This document shows positions 1 through 7,661 of a DNA stretch of 64,000 nucleotides, piece by piece. Every line of letters begins with the position of its first letter. Position 1 is the first letter of the stretch. The translations under genes were made by a program, and so were the position numbers. The stretch spans positions 62,001 to 126,000 of the forward strand of contig JALCNW010000003.1 in assembly GCA_022649305.1 (NCBI GenBank), written 5' to 3'. The stretch is from Enterobacter sp. GTDB lineage: Bacteria > Pseudomonadota > Gammaproteobacteria > Enterobacterales > Enterobacteriaceae. The notes beneath the pieces were generated by a model. The model saw nothing but the letters and a program-made list of their open reading frames with translations, was not told the DNA's origin and did no database searches.

Positions 1-1383
1 CAGCAGATTGCTCATCTTGCGCTCGGACGCCAGAATCGCCTGCAGCTGATCGCGCTCTTTTGCCAGCTCGTTCTGCTCACCGCGAATCTTCACCTCTTCC
101 AGCTTGGCGAGATGGCGCAGTTTAAGTTCGAGGATCGCTTCCGCCTGAGTATCGCTAATACCAAAGCGCGACATCAGCGCAGGTTTTGGCTCGTCCTCGG
201 TACGGATTATCTCAATGACTTCGTCAATATTCAGGAACGCGACCAGTAAACCTTCGAGGATATGCAGGCGCTTGAGCACTTTTTCCAGACGATAGTTCAG
301 ACGGCGACGCACGGTATCGCGACGGTACACCAGCCACTCGTTCAGGATCTCCAGCAGGTTTTTCACCGACGGGCGACCGTCCAGGCCGATCATGTTCAGG
401 TTAATGCGATAGCTTTTTTCAAGATCGGTGGTGACGAACAGGTGGTTCATTACCTGCTCCATATCCACGCGGTTGGAGCGCGGCACGATCACCAGACGCG
501 TCGGGTTTTCGTGGTCCGACTCATCGCGCAGATCGTCAACCATAGGCAGCTTTTTATTGCGCATCTGGGCAGCAATCTGCTCCAGCACTTTTGCGCCTGA
601 GACCTGGTGCGGCAGGGCGGTAATCACCACCGCGCCGTCTTCTTTGGTCCATACCGCGCGCATACGTACCGAGCCGCGACCGTTCTGGTAAATTTTGCGA
701 ATTTCAGCACGAGAAGTGATGATTTCAGCTTCGGTCGGGTAATCCGGCCCCTGCACGATATCCAGCACTTCATCAAGGGTGGTATTCGGTTTTTCAATCA
801 GCGTAATCGCCGCTTTAGCGACTTCGCGCAGGTTGTGCGGCGGGATATCCGTCGCCATCCCCACGGCAATACCGGTGGTGCCGTTCAGCAGAATATTCGG
901 CAGACGCGCGGGCAGCATTTTCGGCTCTTGCATCGTACCGTCAAAGTTCGGTACCCAGTCGACCGTACCCTGCCCCAGTTCGCCCAGCAGCACTTCTGCG
1001 TATTTGGACAGGCGTGATTCGGTGTAACGCATCGCTGCGAAGGATTTCGGATCGTCCGGTGCCCCCCAGTTTCCCTGGCCATCGACCAGCGGATAACGAT
1101 AGGAGAATGGCTGTGCCATTAATACCATCGCTTCATAACAGGCGCTGTCGCCGTGCGGATGGTATTTACCGAGAACATCACCCACGGTACGGGCGGATTT
1201 TTTGAATTTGGCGCTGGCGCTCAGGCCCAGCTCGGACATCGCAAAGACGATGCGGCGCTGAACGGGCTTCAGGCCATCACCGATAAACGGCAATGCCCTG
1301 TCCATGATGACGTACATGGAGTAGTTCAGATAGGCGTTTTCAGTGAATTCATGTAGCGCGATGCGCTCTGCCATATCGCTCAT
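1..1383 (-). CDS. parC: DNA topoisomerase IV subunit A (ParC), 3' end missing
   Basis: ParC is the DNA-cleaving and rejoining subunit of topoisomerase IV, which works with ParE to decatenate chromosomes. It is absent from the ORF track because it runs off the left edge; the first 461 codons can be read back from the ATG, beginning [13 protein letters not shown]. The [11 protein letters not shown] motif is present. The codon for residue 80 is AGC (Ser) and for residue 84 GAA (Glu), the wild-type quinolone-determining residues in E. coli numbering. The catalytic tyrosine lies in AMRYTESR. In E. coli, ygiS, mqsRA and ygiV lie between parC and ygiW; here ygiW is next. The C-terminal beta-pinwheel is outside the window. 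Confidence 0.97.
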   Translation of the reverse strand, partial: MSDMAERIALHEFTENAYLNYSMYVIMDRALPFIGDGLKPVQRRIVFAMSELGLSASAKFKKSARTVGDVLGKYHPHGDSACYEAMVLMAQPFSYRYPLVDGQGNWGAPDDPKSFAAMRYTESRLSKYAEVLLGELGQGTVDWVPNFDGTMQEPKMLPARLPNILLNGTTGIAVGMATDIPPHNLREVAKAAITLIEKPNTTLDEVLDIVQGPDYPTEAEIITSRAEIRKIYQNGRGSVRMRAVWTKEDGAVVITALPHQVSGAKVLEQIAAQMRNKKLPMVDDLRDESDHENPTRLVIVPRSNRVDMEQVMNHLFVTTDLEKSYRINLNMIGLDGRPSVKNLLEILNEWLVYRRDTVRRRLNYRLEKVLKRLHILEGLLVAFLNIDEVIEIIRTEDEPKPALMSRFGISDTQAEAILELKLRHLAKLEEVKIRGEQNELAKERDQLQAILASERKMSNLL

Positions 1384-1470
1384 TAATTGTGATTCCTCAA
1401 CTCAGAAACCTGTGGGTTTCAGGCAATATTGCCGCAGATACTACCCTATCTGGCGAGTTGAGTCACAAAG

Positions 1471-1499
1471 AAAAAGGGCCGATGAGTCGGCCCTTTTTT
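1471..1499 (-). terminator. rho-independent terminator after ygiW
   Basis: A 7-bp GGGCCGA/TCGGCCC stem with a 4-nt loop is flanked by A5 on one side and T6 on the other, so it can act in both directions. On the minus strand it lies directly after the ygiW stop codon and ends in a U run, which separates ygiW transcription from parC. Confidence 0.85.
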
Positions 1500-1503
1500 G
1501 ACG

Positions 1504-1917
1504 TTATTTGTTCAGCTTGATGACCTGTTTGACGTCGATTTCAAACTCATTCCACTCTTTATCAACCTTACCCTGAATTTCGACTTTATCCTGCGGGGTG
1601 ATGGTCAGACCGTTCCAGCGTTTGTGGTCGATCTCGACGTTGACCGTGCCGGTTTCATCGCGGAACAGGTAACGGTCGTCAGACAGGCGTTCGGTGATAT
1701 TACCGCGCAGCTTCACCCAGCTGTCGTCCTTCTGATCCTTAACCTTTGCCGCCGTAGTCAGGTTGGCGTTGGTGTCCACGAACCCACCCTGCTGAGTTTG
1801 CGCCTGGGTCTGGGTTTGGGCTGGCGTCGCTGACGGGCCGTTAAATCCGCCTTGAGCGGCGAAAACCGGTGCCGTGGTCATCATCATGATTGCTGTAATT
1901 GCAGCGAATTTTTTCAT
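1504..1917 (-). CDS. ygiW: periplasmic stress protein YgiW (VisP), BOF/OB-fold family
   Basis: YgiW is a small periplasmic OB-fold (DUF388) protein linked to stress and virulence signalling. The start was moved from the ORF-track ATG to MKKFAAITAIMMM, which has a GGGAGAG ribosome site six bases upstream and starts a typical signal peptide ending near VFAA. The mature N-terminus has a Gln/Thr-rich stretch (TQTQAQTQQ), followed by the OB domain with WVKLRGNI and DDRYLFRD. At 137 residues it is slightly longer than the E. coli protein (about 130) because of this low-complexity insert. It is divergent from qseBC and shares its promoter region, as in E. coli. Confidence 0.93.
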   Translation of the reverse strand: MKKFAAITAIMMMTTAPVFAAQGGFNGPSATPAQTQTQAQTQQGGFVDTNANLTTAAKVKDQKDDSWVKLRGNITERLSDDRYLFRDETGTVNVEIDHKRWNGLTITPQDKVEIQGKVDKEWNEFEIDVKQVIKLNK

Positions 1918-1967
1918 CGTATTCTCTCCCTTTAATGTGGTTTCGAGTTCCATTAAACAGAGTAAAC

Positions 1968-2003
1968 CTTAACAACTTCTTAAGGGGAAAATTTATTTAT
2001 TAT
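1968..2003 (+). promoter_or_regulatory. qseB promoter with PmrA/QseB-type box
   Basis: CTTAAC-AACTT-CTTAAG (1968-1984) is a direct repeat of two CTTAA hexamers separated by 5 bp, the layout of the PmrA box. Thirteen bases downstream is TATTAT, a good -10, so the box covers the position of the -35 element. QseB is a close paralogue of PmrA, and cross-regulation between PmrAB and QseBC is known in E. coli. The box sits between the divergent ygiW and qseB genes and could serve both. Site use is inferred. Confidence 0.6.
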
Positions 2004-2055
2004 TTCTGTACAGTAAGCTCATCCAGAGGGTTTACTGCATCATCAAGGAGGGGAA

Positions 2056-2715
2056 ATGCGCATATTACTGGTAGAAGATGACAAGCTTATCGGCGACGGT
2101 ATCAAAGCCGGGCTAACCAAAATGGGTTTTAGCGTTGACTGGTTCACCGATGGCGGTACCGGAAAAGCCGCGCTTTATTCAGCGCCGTATGATGCGGTGG
2201 TGCTGGACCTCACGCTACCCGGCATGGATGGGCTGGAGATCCTGCGCGAGTGGCGCGAAGGCGGTCGCAGCGAGCCGGTACTGATCCTCACCGCCCGCGA
2301 TGCACTTAATCAGCGGGTCGAAGGCCTGCGTCTTGGTGCCGATGACTATCTGTGTAAACCCTTTGCCTTAATAGAAGTGGCAGCCCGCCTTGAAGCGTTG
2401 GTGCGCCGCAGCCACGGTCAGACGCGCCGTGAATTACGTCACGGAAAGGTCACGCTGGATCCGGTCAGCCTGGTGGCAACACTCGATGGCGAAACGCTGG
2501 CACTCAAGCCGAAAGAGTTCGCCCTGCTGGAGCTACTGATGCGTAACGCGGGCCGCGTGTTACCGCGTAAGCTCATCGAAGAAAAACTCTACAACTGGGA
2601 TGACGACGTTTCCAGTAACGCCGTCGAAGTCCACGTCCATCATTTACGCCGCAAGCTTGGCAGCGGATTTATCCGTACCGTGCATGGCATTGGTTATACC
2701 CTGGGTGACGCATGA
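2056..2715 (+). CDS. qseB: response regulator QseB
   Basis: This is an OmpR/PhoB-family response regulator of 219 residues. The receiver domain (about 1-115) has the acidic pair D8/D9, phospho-acceptor D51 in VVLDLTLPG, and K101 in CKPF. The winged-helix DNA-binding domain (about 125-219) includes the [16 protein letters not shown] recognition region. The start is fixed by a strong AAGGAGG site seven bases upstream. It overlaps qseC by four bases (ATGA), indicating translational coupling. The partner kinase is QseC, and targets in related bacteria include motility genes and its own promoter. Confidence 0.97.
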   Translation: MRILLVEDDKLIGDGIKAGLTKMGFSVDWFTDGGTGKAALYSAPYDAVVLDLTLPGMDGLEILREWREGGRSEPVLILTARDALNQRVEGLRLGADDYLCKPFALIEVAARLEALVRRSHGQTRRELRHGKVTLDPVSLVATLDGETLALKPKEFALLELLMRNAGRVLPRKLIEEKLYNWDDDVSSNAVEVHVHHLRRKLGSGFIRTVHGIGYTLGDA

Positions 2716-4061
2716 AACTGACGCAACGTTTAAGCCTAAAGCTACGCCTGACGTTACTCTTCTTACTGCTGTCGCTGGCGGCCTGGATGGCAGCAAGCGT
2801 AGTCGCCTGGCAGCAAACCACGAATAAGCTCGATAAGCTTTTTGATACCCAGCAGATGCTGTTCGCCAAACGTCTGCTGACGATGGATATTGATGAGCTA
2901 AAAGCCCCCGCGCGCATGCGCGACATCCCGAAAAAGGTAAAGCACGGGCATCTGGACGACGATGCGCTGGCATTCGCGATCTATTCCACCGATGGAAAGA
3001 TGCTGCTGCACGATGGCGAAAATGGTCAGGATATTCCGTATAACTATCGCCGCGACGGGTTTGATAACGGGCAGCTTAAGGGTGACAAAGACGAGTGGCG
3101 CTTCCTGTGGTTGACCGCGCCGAATGGCAAATACCGCATTGTCGTGGGCCAGGAGTGGGAATATCGTCAGGATATGGCGGTAGATGTTGTCACCTCACAG
3201 CTCACGCCGTGGCTGATTGCCCTGCCGTTAATGCTGTTATTGCTGATCGTCCTGTTGAGCCGCGAGCTACGCCCGTTAAAAAAACTTGCCCAGTCGCTGC
3301 GTCTTCGCTCACCCGACGCGACCGATACGCTTTCTACACAAGGTGTCCCCGCAGAGGTGCGTCCACTGCTTGATGCGCTCAATCATCTGTTTGAACGCAC
3401 TCAGGAGATGATGACCCGCGAGCGCCGCTTTACTTCCGATGCGGCTCATGAACTTCGCAGCCCGCTGACGGCTCTGAAAGTGCAAACCGAGGTCGCGCAA
3501 CTGTCGCTGGACGATCCCGCTGCGCAGGAAAAAGCACTGATGCAACTGCACGCGGGAATCGACCGCGCCTCTCGACTGGTGGAGCAACTGCTCACCCTGT
3601 CGCGGCTGGACTCGCTGGACAATCTCGACGATATCGAACCGATCCCGCTGGCCGATCTCCTGCAATCTGCGGTGATGGATATTTATCATCCTGCGCAGCA
3701 GGCAGGTATTGAAATCCGACTGAACGTGAACGCGCCACAGGTCACGCGCCCCGGCCAGCAGCTGTTGCTGAGCCTGCTGGTGCGTAACCTGCTGGATAAC
3801 GCCGTGCGTTATAGTCCGCGCGGTAGCGTGGTGGACGTGACGCTGGATGCGCGCAGCTTTACCGTGCGCGATAACGGACCGGGCATTGCGCCCGCCGAGC
3901 TGGCGCGTCTTGGCGAGCGTTTTTATCGTCCGCCGGGCCAGGATGAAACCGGCAGCGGGCTGGGGTTGTCCATCGTGAAACGTATTGCCGCGCTGCATGG
4001 AATGCACGTCTCGCTGGGCAATGCGCGGGAAGGCGGCTTCGAGGCCAAAGTCGGTTGGTAG
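2712..4061 (+). CDS. qseC: sensor histidine kinase QseC
   Basis: QseC is an inner-membrane sensor kinase, reported in E. coli to respond to AI-3 and catecholamines, that phosphorylates and dephosphorylates QseB. The 449-residue protein has TM1 at about 12-34, a periplasmic domain, TM2 at about 164-184, and a HAMP-like linker. The phospho-acceptor is H246 in [11 protein letters not shown]. The ATPase boxes are [10 protein letters not shown] (N), DNGPG (G1) and GSGLGLSIV (G2). All catalytic motifs are intact. The four-base overlap with qseB marks one operon. Confidence 0.97.
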   Translation: MKLTQRLSLKLRLTLLFLLLSLAAWMAASVVAWQQTTNKLDKLFDTQQMLFAKRLLTMDIDELKAPARMRDIPKKVKHGHLDDDALAFAIYSTDGKMLLHDGENGQDIPYNYRRDGFDNGQLKGDKDEWRFLWLTAPNGKYRIVVGQEWEYRQDMAVDVVTSQLTPWLIALPLMLLLLIVLLSRELRPLKKLAQSLRLRSPDATDTLSTQGVPAEVRPLLDALNHLFERTQEMMTRERRFTSDAAHELRSPLTALKVQTEVAQLSLDDPAAQEKALMQLHAGIDRASRLVEQLLTLSRLDSLDNLDDIEPIPLADLLQSAVMDIYHPAQQAGIEIRLNVNAPQVTRPGQQLLLSLLVRNLLDNAVRYSPRGSVVDVTLDARSFTVRDNGPGIAPAELARLGERFYRPPGQDETGSGLGLSIVKRIAALHGMHVSLGNAREGGFEAKVGW

Positions 4062-4168
4062 CGGAATTATTGCGTAAACAGCAAAAGACTTTATACATTT
4101 TGCATATTTTTCCGCATCGCTGTCGCGCGTAGAATCGCGGACATACTCTCAACGATGAAGACCCCATA

Positions 4169-4750
4169 ATGAGCAACATTCTGATTATCAACGGTGCGAA
4201 ACAATTCGCGCATTCGAAAGGCCAGCTTAATGACACCCTGACCGAGGTCGCGGACGGTTTCCTGCGCGACGCCGGGCATGATGTTAGAGTCGTGCGTACC
4301 GACGGCGACTACGATATTCCGGTAGAAGTGCAGAACTTCCTGTGGGCCGATGTGGTGGTCTGGCAGATGCCGGGCTGGTGGATGGGCGCACCGTGGACCG
4401 TGAAAAAGTACATGGACGATGTGTTCACCGAAGGCCACGGTTCCCTGTACGCCAGCGATGGTCGCACCCGTTCTGACGGGGCGAAAAAATATGGTTCCGG
4501 CGGCCTGCTGCACGGCAAAAAATACATGTTATCTCTGACCTGGAATGCTCCGCTGGATGCATTTACCGACGAAGATCAGTTCTTCCACGGCGTCGGTGTT
4601 GACGGTGCTTACCTGCCGTTCCACAAGGCTAACCAGTTCCTGGCAATGGAACCGTTGCCGACGTTTATCGTCAACGACGTCATTAAAATGCCGGACGTCC
4701 CGCGTTATATCGCAGAATATCGCAAGCATCTCGCCGAGATTTTTGCTTAA
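4169..4750 (+). CDS. mdaB: NADPH:quinone oxidoreductase MdaB
   Basis: MdaB is a cytosolic flavodoxin-fold FAD enzyme that reduces quinones by two electrons with NADPH and protects against redox cycling. At 193 residues it matches the E. coli length. The N-terminus ILIINGAKQFAHSKGQLN is the flavin phosphate-binding region of the family, and WWMGAPWTVKKYMD is the conserved active-site segment. It is followed after 30 bp by ygiN, whose product can act on quinols in vitro, so the two may form a quinone redox pair. No clear regulator site was found in the 107-bp upstream gap. Confidence 0.96.
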   Translation: MSNILIINGAKQFAHSKGQLNDTLTEVADGFLRDAGHDVRVVRTDGDYDIPVEVQNFLWADVVVWQMPGWWMGAPWTVKKYMDDVFTEGHGSLYASDGRTRSDGAKKYGSGGLLHGKKYMLSLTWNAPLDAFTDEDQFFHGVGVDGAYLPFHKANQFLAMEPLPTFIVNDVIKMPDVPRYIAEYRKHLAEIFA

Positions 4751-4780
4751 CTGGTCGCCTGGAAAGAAAAGGAGTTAACC

Positions 4781-5095
4781 ATGCTTACCGTTATTGCTGA
4801 AATCCGTACCCGTCCAGGTCAACATCACCGCCAGGCGGTGCTGGATGAGTTCGCGAAGATTATCCCGGCCGTGTTAAATGAAGAAGGCTGTCACGGCTAT
4901 GCGCCGATGGTAGACACCGCCGCTGGCGTGAGTTTCCAGACCACCGCGCCTGACTCGATCATCATGGTTGAGCTGTGGGAAACCGTGGCACACCTGGAAG
5001 CACACCTGCAAACGCCACACATGAAAGCGTGGGGCGACGCGGTAAAGGGCAACGTTCTGGAAACGCATATCCGTATTCTGGAGCAAGGGGTTTAG
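4781..5095 (+). CDS. ygiN: quinol monooxygenase YgiN
   Basis: This is a 104-residue antibiotic biosynthesis monooxygenase (ABM, ferredoxin-like) domain protein. The family is a cofactor-independent dimer, and E. coli YgiN oxidises menadiol to menadione. It starts MLTVIAEIRTRPGQ and has the typical helix-strand pattern with MVELWETVAHLEAHLQTPH. AAGGAG lies seven bases before the ATG. It is probably co-transcribed with mdaB. In E. coli the next gene is parE; here about 12.6 kb of accessory DNA follows. Confidence 0.95.
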   Translation: MLTVIAEIRTRPGQHHRQAVLDEFAKIIPAVLNEEGCHGYAPMVDTAAGVSFQTTAPDSIIMVELWETVAHLEAHLQTPHMKAWGDAVKGNVLETHIRILEQGV

Positions 5096-5100
5096 GTTTT

Positions 5101-5139
5101 TTACCCCTCACCCTAACCCTCTCCCCATAGGGGAGAGGG
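5101..5139 (+). repeat. CCCTCACCCTAACCCTCTCCCC palindromic intergenic repeat
   Basis: A leader CCCCTCACCCTAACC is followed by a CCTCTCCCC/GGGGAGAGG hairpin with a short ATA loop. A copy in opposite orientation lies between ureG and tsaD, and a shortened palindrome lies between ygiC and ygiD. Such elements are common in Enterobacter intergenic regions. This copy sits between the convergent ygiN and GH88 genes, exactly at the left edge of the accessory block. Confidence 0.7.
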
Positions 5140-5145
5140 GATAAA

Positions 5146-6333
5146 CTACCAGTACAACTTCCAGCTTTGCGTGAACCGCACCAGCGCCTCGACGTAGAAA
5201 TAATCCCCCCAGCTTGCACATTCATCCACGCCCTTATCGCTCGCCAGATGGTAAACTGAGTGCTTAAGCAGGCCGTTGCCCTTCTCTTCTTTGCCCATCA
5301 GGTAGTGCCTGGTCAAAGAGGACATGATGCCTTTGGCCCATTCCAGATAACGTTCACGATCCGGATCGGTCACCGGGAGATGTTTGACCAGCTCCAGCAA
5401 GCCGCACACTGCAATCGCCGCCGAGGACGAATCACGCAGCGCGTCGGTGCCCACCAGCGCCAGATCCCAGTGGCACACGCTGTCTTCCGGCAGGCGGTTG
5501 AGGAAATAGTTTGCCAGCCGTTTCGACAGGGCAATCATGGTTTCATCGCCGGTGTAGATATAGCTCAGCAGGAAACCGTAAATCCCCCACGCCTGTCCAC
5601 GTGACCAGCAGGAGTCGTCGGCGTAGCCCTGCTGGGTGTTGCCGTAGCGCGGTGCGCCGGTTTTCACGTCCATGTAATAGGTGTGGAACGTTGAAGCATC
5701 TTCGCGAATCAGGTATTTCGCCGCCTGGGCAACGTGGGCTTTTGCGGCTTCGGCAAAGCGCGGATCGCCCGTCTGTTCCGTCGCCCAGTACAGCAGCGGC
5801 AGGTTCATATTGCAGTCGATGATCATTCGCCCGGCCTGGTCGGGATCGGACAGATCGCCCCACGCCTGGATGATCTTCGCTTTCTGGTGAAAACGTTCGA
5901 GCAGCGCTTCAGCCGCCAGCAGCGAGAAGCCGCGCGCCTCACGGTTCTCCGTCAACCGCCAGGCTGCCACGCACGAGAGCGTATACAGGAACCCTAAGTC
6001 GTGAGTGTTGGTGTCGCTGCGCCCGGCGATACGCAAGCCAAACGACCGCACGTTTTTTTCTGCCATTGTGCGGAATTTCTCATCTCCGCTCATCTCCCAC
6101 GCCAGCCACAGCTGTCCGGTCCAGAAACTGGTGGTCCACTCGACGTTCTCGGTCAGCGGGTAATATCCCTCTTTACAGGTCTCAGCCGGGAATTTTTCAC
6201 CGAACTCCGTTAAATGACGGCTAATCAGGTCGAGGACATGGTGACGCGCCGAGCGTAATTCGTCGCTAAACGCGTGTGCATCGACGGGCACAGGAATAGC
6301 GCTCAGACGTTCCTCTACGATATGACTTAACAT
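5146..6333 (-). CDS. GH88 family unsaturated glucuronyl hydrolase
   Basis: GH88 enzymes hydrate and release the unsaturated uronic acid at the non-reducing end of oligosaccharides made by polysaccharide lyases. By eye it follows the Bacillus UGL sequence over its length: WTTSFWTGQLWLAWE, HDLGFLYTLS, MIIDCNMNLPLL, WSRGQAWGIYG, CASWGDYFYVEAL. The two catalytic aspartates align with D112 and D173. At 395 residues there is no signal peptide, so it acts in the cytoplasm on imported disaccharide. It is the last gene of a three-gene minus-strand operon with a LacY-like permease and a DUF2264 protein. Substrate (glycosaminoglycan, alginate-like or plant-derived) cannot be told from sequence. RhiN-type GH105 is less likely given the UGL-like motifs. 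Confidence 0.88.
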   Translation of the reverse strand: MLSHIVEERLSAIPVPVDAHAFSDELRSARHHVLDLISRHLTEFGEKFPAETCKEGYYPLTENVEWTTSFWTGQLWLAWEMSGDEKFRTMAEKNVRSFGLRIAGRSDTNTHDLGFLYTLSCVAAWRLTENREARGFSLLAAEALLERFHQKAKIIQAWGDLSDPDQAGRMIIDCNMNLPLLYWATEQTGDPRFAEAAKAHVAQAAKYLIREDASTFHTYYMDVKTGAPRYGNTQQGYADDSCWSRGQAWGIYGFLLSYIYTGDETMIALSKRLANYFLNRLPEDSVCHWDLALVGTDALRDSSSAAIAVCGLLELVKHLPVTDPDRERYLEWAKGIMSSLTRHYLMGKEEKGNGLLKHSVYHLASDKGVDECASWGDYFYVEALVRFTQSWKLYW

Positions 6334-6361
6334 ATTTCGGTTCCTTCTTTGACGGCGTAAA

Positions 6362-7630
6362 TTATCGAGATGGATGGTGTTCTGCTACGGATATCGCCGA
6401 CGTACCGCGCCATTTGCTTTGGCATGCGGATAACGTAAAGGCAGAAATCAGGGTAAAGGTCAGCGCGGTGGCGCCCATAATGATATAGGTCTGCTCAAAG
6501 CCGATGCGGTCGTACATATAACCTGCCGGTGAAGAGATCACTACGTTACCCACGTACAGCATGGCCTGATAGCCTAATAAATACATGGTGGCATTCACGC
6601 GCTTATCGAAATGCTCGGCGATGTATTTAAATACCGACACCAGCAGCAGGCAGATTTCCAGACCGTATAACGGTTTGAGGACCGAGATTAATAAGTGCGA
6701 GTCGCACATGCCGGAGATAATCAGACGCGCACCAACGATTAATCCGACAATCAGTAATCCACGTTTGGCACCGATAAAGTTCACAAACAGCGGGATCACC
6801 ATATACATGACGAATTCCATTCCCGACTGCACGGTACCCAAATAACCAAATACCGCGTTGCCCTGATGGATATCGTCAAAGAAGGTGACGAAGTAGCGCG
6901 AGAACTGCTGCTCGGCGATAAACATCATCCACGCCACGCCCGCCACGTACAGGCAGAACGCCCAGAACGTACGACTACGCAGCAGCGCGTAAACATCCGC
7001 AGGCGCAATTTTTTCTTTGGTCAGGACATCCCCGGCGTGAACGGAGTTAGTGTTCACTTTCAGATTGAGCAGGACAATCAGCATGATGACCGACGCCACG
7101 CTGCCCATAATAAAGTTATACGACGGAGAGAGGTTAAACAGCAGTCCGGAGAACGACGACGCCACCGCCCAGCCAAGGGAACCCCACATGCGAATCTGAC
7201 CAAACTCCATGCCGTTCAGACGACTGAAACGATCGGAATAGGATTCGCACGCCGCCACGCCCGCATACCAGGCAAAGCTTAAATAGAGCGCACCAATAAT
7301 AATACCCAGCATGGTATTGGATAATAACAGCGGCTGATATACGTAGATAAAGAACGGTGCCATCAGCGCCGACATAGCGACAACGAAATAAAGCAGATAT
7401 TTGCTCATGCCGATTTTATCGAGAATGTAACCATAAATCGGTTTTAAAATAACGGAGAAGATCCCGTTAACGGCAAAGACCGTTCCGATTACCGAGCCGC
7501 TAAGATTGGCTTTTTGTCCGAGCCAGATTGCCAGCAGGCCAATACTGGCCGACCAGGTAAAGAAGTAAAGAAAGATAAAGGTGCTGATTTTGTAATATTC
7601 GGTTCTGTTATTCGTTGATGTCTTTTCCAT
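6362..7630 (-). CDS. LacY-family oligosaccharide:H+ symporter (MFS)
   Basis: This is a 12-TM major facilitator of the oligosaccharide:H+ symporter group. The start was moved to MEKTSTNNRTEYY, which has GGCGAGG upstream; the ORF-track start extends into the preceding gene's end. Aligned by eye to E. coli LacY, the equivalents of E126 (ACESYSD), R144 (QIRMWG), E269 (GMEFVM), R302 (GARLI), K319 and E325 (LKPLYGLE) are kept. The position of H322 is a tyrosine, so sugar and proton coupling may differ from lactose permease. It presumably brings in the disaccharide used by the neighbouring GH88 and DUF2264 proteins. Confidence 0.86.
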   Translation of the reverse strand: MEKTSTNNRTEYYKISTFIFLYFFTWSASIGLLAIWLGQKANLSGSVIGTVFAVNGIFSVILKPIYGYILDKIGMSKYLLYFVVAMSALMAPFFIYVYQPLLLSNTMLGIIIGALYLSFAWYAGVAACESYSDRFSRLNGMEFGQIRMWGSLGWAVASSFSGLLFNLSPSYNFIMGSVASVIMLIVLLNLKVNTNSVHAGDVLTKEKIAPADVYALLRSRTFWAFCLYVAGVAWMMFIAEQQFSRYFVTFFDDIHQGNAVFGYLGTVQSGMEFVMYMVIPLFVNFIGAKRGLLIVGLIVGARLIISGMCDSHLLISVLKPLYGLEICLLLVSVFKYIAEHFDKRVNATMYLLGYQAMLYVGNVVISSPAGYMYDRIGFEQTYIIMGATALTFTLISAFTLSACQSKWRGTSAISVAEHHPSR

Positions 7631-7661
7631 ACGATCCTCGCCAAAAGGGGGGGCCAGAGTG

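Noticed and set aside
3309-4007. 232-residue minus-strand ORF opposite qseC
   Set aside because: Shadow frame of an intact kinase gene with no recognisable motif.
6001-7282. Plus-strand ORFs opposite the GH88 and permease genes
   Set aside because: They lie within coding regions with clear families on the minus strand and show no protein-like conservation.
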